Assembly: GCA_900765705.1 (NCBI GenBank) | Contig: CAAFSR010000275.1 | Coordinates: forward strand, 1 to 5,208 | DNA length: 5,208 nt | From: an uncultured Faecalibacterium sp. | Lineage (GTDB): Bacteria; Bacillota; Clostridia; Oscillospirales; Ruminococcaceae | Reading direction: 5' to 3' | In this document: positions 4,836 through 5,208 of the stretch, one piece after another | Position numbering within the stretch: the stretch's first letter is position 1 | Layout of the letters: every line of letters begins with the position of its first letter | The notes under the pieces: generated by a model | Told to the model about the DNA's origin: nothing | Database searches by the model: none | What the model saw: the letters and a program-made list of their open reading frames with translations, nothing else | Made by a program: the position numbers and the translations under genes

Positions 4836-5208
4836 TCAGGCCGCCACAGCCAGCTTTAAAATGGGCGTGCCGCTGTGGAACAGCCGCAGGTACACCGCCG
4901 TGCACTTAGCCAGCTGGTCAAAGTGCTGCCGGGCGGCGGCGGGGTCGCCGTAGGCCTTCCAGCAGCCGCAGCAGGTAAAGCACTTGCCCCTGTGCCGGAT
5001 AAAGCCCACAACGTCCTCCAGCGGATAGCCCAGAAATACCCCGATCTCGTGCGGGAAATCTGCTGCCTCCGCCGCGCAGCACAGCCGCAGGCTGAGCTGA
5101 TCCAGCAGGGCGCTGCAGTCCGCTGCATCCTCCGGCAGGCGGTAGCCCTCCCGGGCTAAAAAGCTGCGCACAGCGGCATCCGCCAGCACGTTCTGCAGCT
5201 TGGCGGCG
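4836..5208 (-). CDS. DUF3793 family protein, C-terminal fragment (5' end outside window)
   Basis: The frame is open to the window edge and ends at TGA 4838-4836; 123 residues are visible. An in-frame GTG at 5189 is not the likely start, because the preceding codons (AKLQN) continue the fold and the family is usually near 180-200 residues. The stretch FPHEIGVFLGYPLEDVVGFI, followed by KCFTCCGCWKAYGDPAAARQHFDQLAKCTAVYLR, is the core I recognise for DUF3793: HEIG-FLGYP-EDV-GFI, then C-G-WK-YGD, ending with a hydrophobic LAVAA tail. The function is unknown. Several Cys (four in CFTCCGC and nearby, one in AKC) are notable, since metal or cluster binding would fit the iron context, but that is inference. 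I recall such genes near feo and flavodoxin loci in clostridia. It is co-directional with feo but separated by a strong hairpin, so it is not in the same transcript. Confidence 0.85.
   Translation of the reverse strand, partial: AAKLQNVLADAAVRSFLAREGYRLPEDAADCSALLDQLSLRLCCAAEAADFPHEIGVFLGYPLEDVVGFIRHRGKCFTCCGCWKAYGDPAAARQHFDQLAKCTAVYLRLFHSGTPILKLAVAA

Overview
The window looks like a chromosomal piece of a moderately GC-rich Firmicute of the Oscillospiraceae/Ruminococcaceae, most likely in the Faecalibacterium/Gemmiger/Subdoligranulum group. This rests on the protein types (two small FeoA proteins, FeoB, a Cys-rich FeoB-associated peptide, a DUF3793 protein), on Firmicute-style GGAGG ribosome binding sites, and on intergenic palindromic repeats of a kind I associate with gut genomes of this group. 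The genus is an inference, not a search result.

Layout. 1-350 (+): C-terminal part of an SGNH/GDSL-type hydrolase, followed by a terminator-like hairpin (361-392). 393-969: about 580 bp without a credible gene, lying between convergent genes and packed with direct and inverted repeats. 970-1371 (-): a small DtxR-family winged-helix regulator. 1440-1476 (-): a strong intrinsic terminator. 1497-4420 (-): a ferrous-iron uptake operon transcribed right to left as feoA, feoA, feoB, Cys-rich membrane peptide. 4421-4690: AT-rich control region with a good sigma-A-type promoter covered by a 48-bp dyad, and a second dyad about 100 bp upstream. 4697-4747: perfect 21-bp inverted repeat, probably the terminator of the next gene. 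4836-5208 (-): C-terminal part of a DUF3793 protein whose start lies beyond the window.

How it works together. FeoB moves Fe2+ across the cytoplasmic membrane. The FeoA proteins are SH3-like partners, and the Cys-rich peptide is a single-pass membrane protein usually found next to FeoB in Firmicutes. The DtxR-like protein is the obvious candidate regulator. GTTAG/CTAAC half-sites resembling the core of DtxR/IdeR operators occur at the feo promoter and at the regulator's own predicted -10 element, which suggests co-regulation and autoregulation. The regulator, however, seems to lack the metal-binding residues expected from MntR.

I see no clearly undescribed system. The main points of interest are the feo operator architecture, the degenerate regulator and the modular repeat region.
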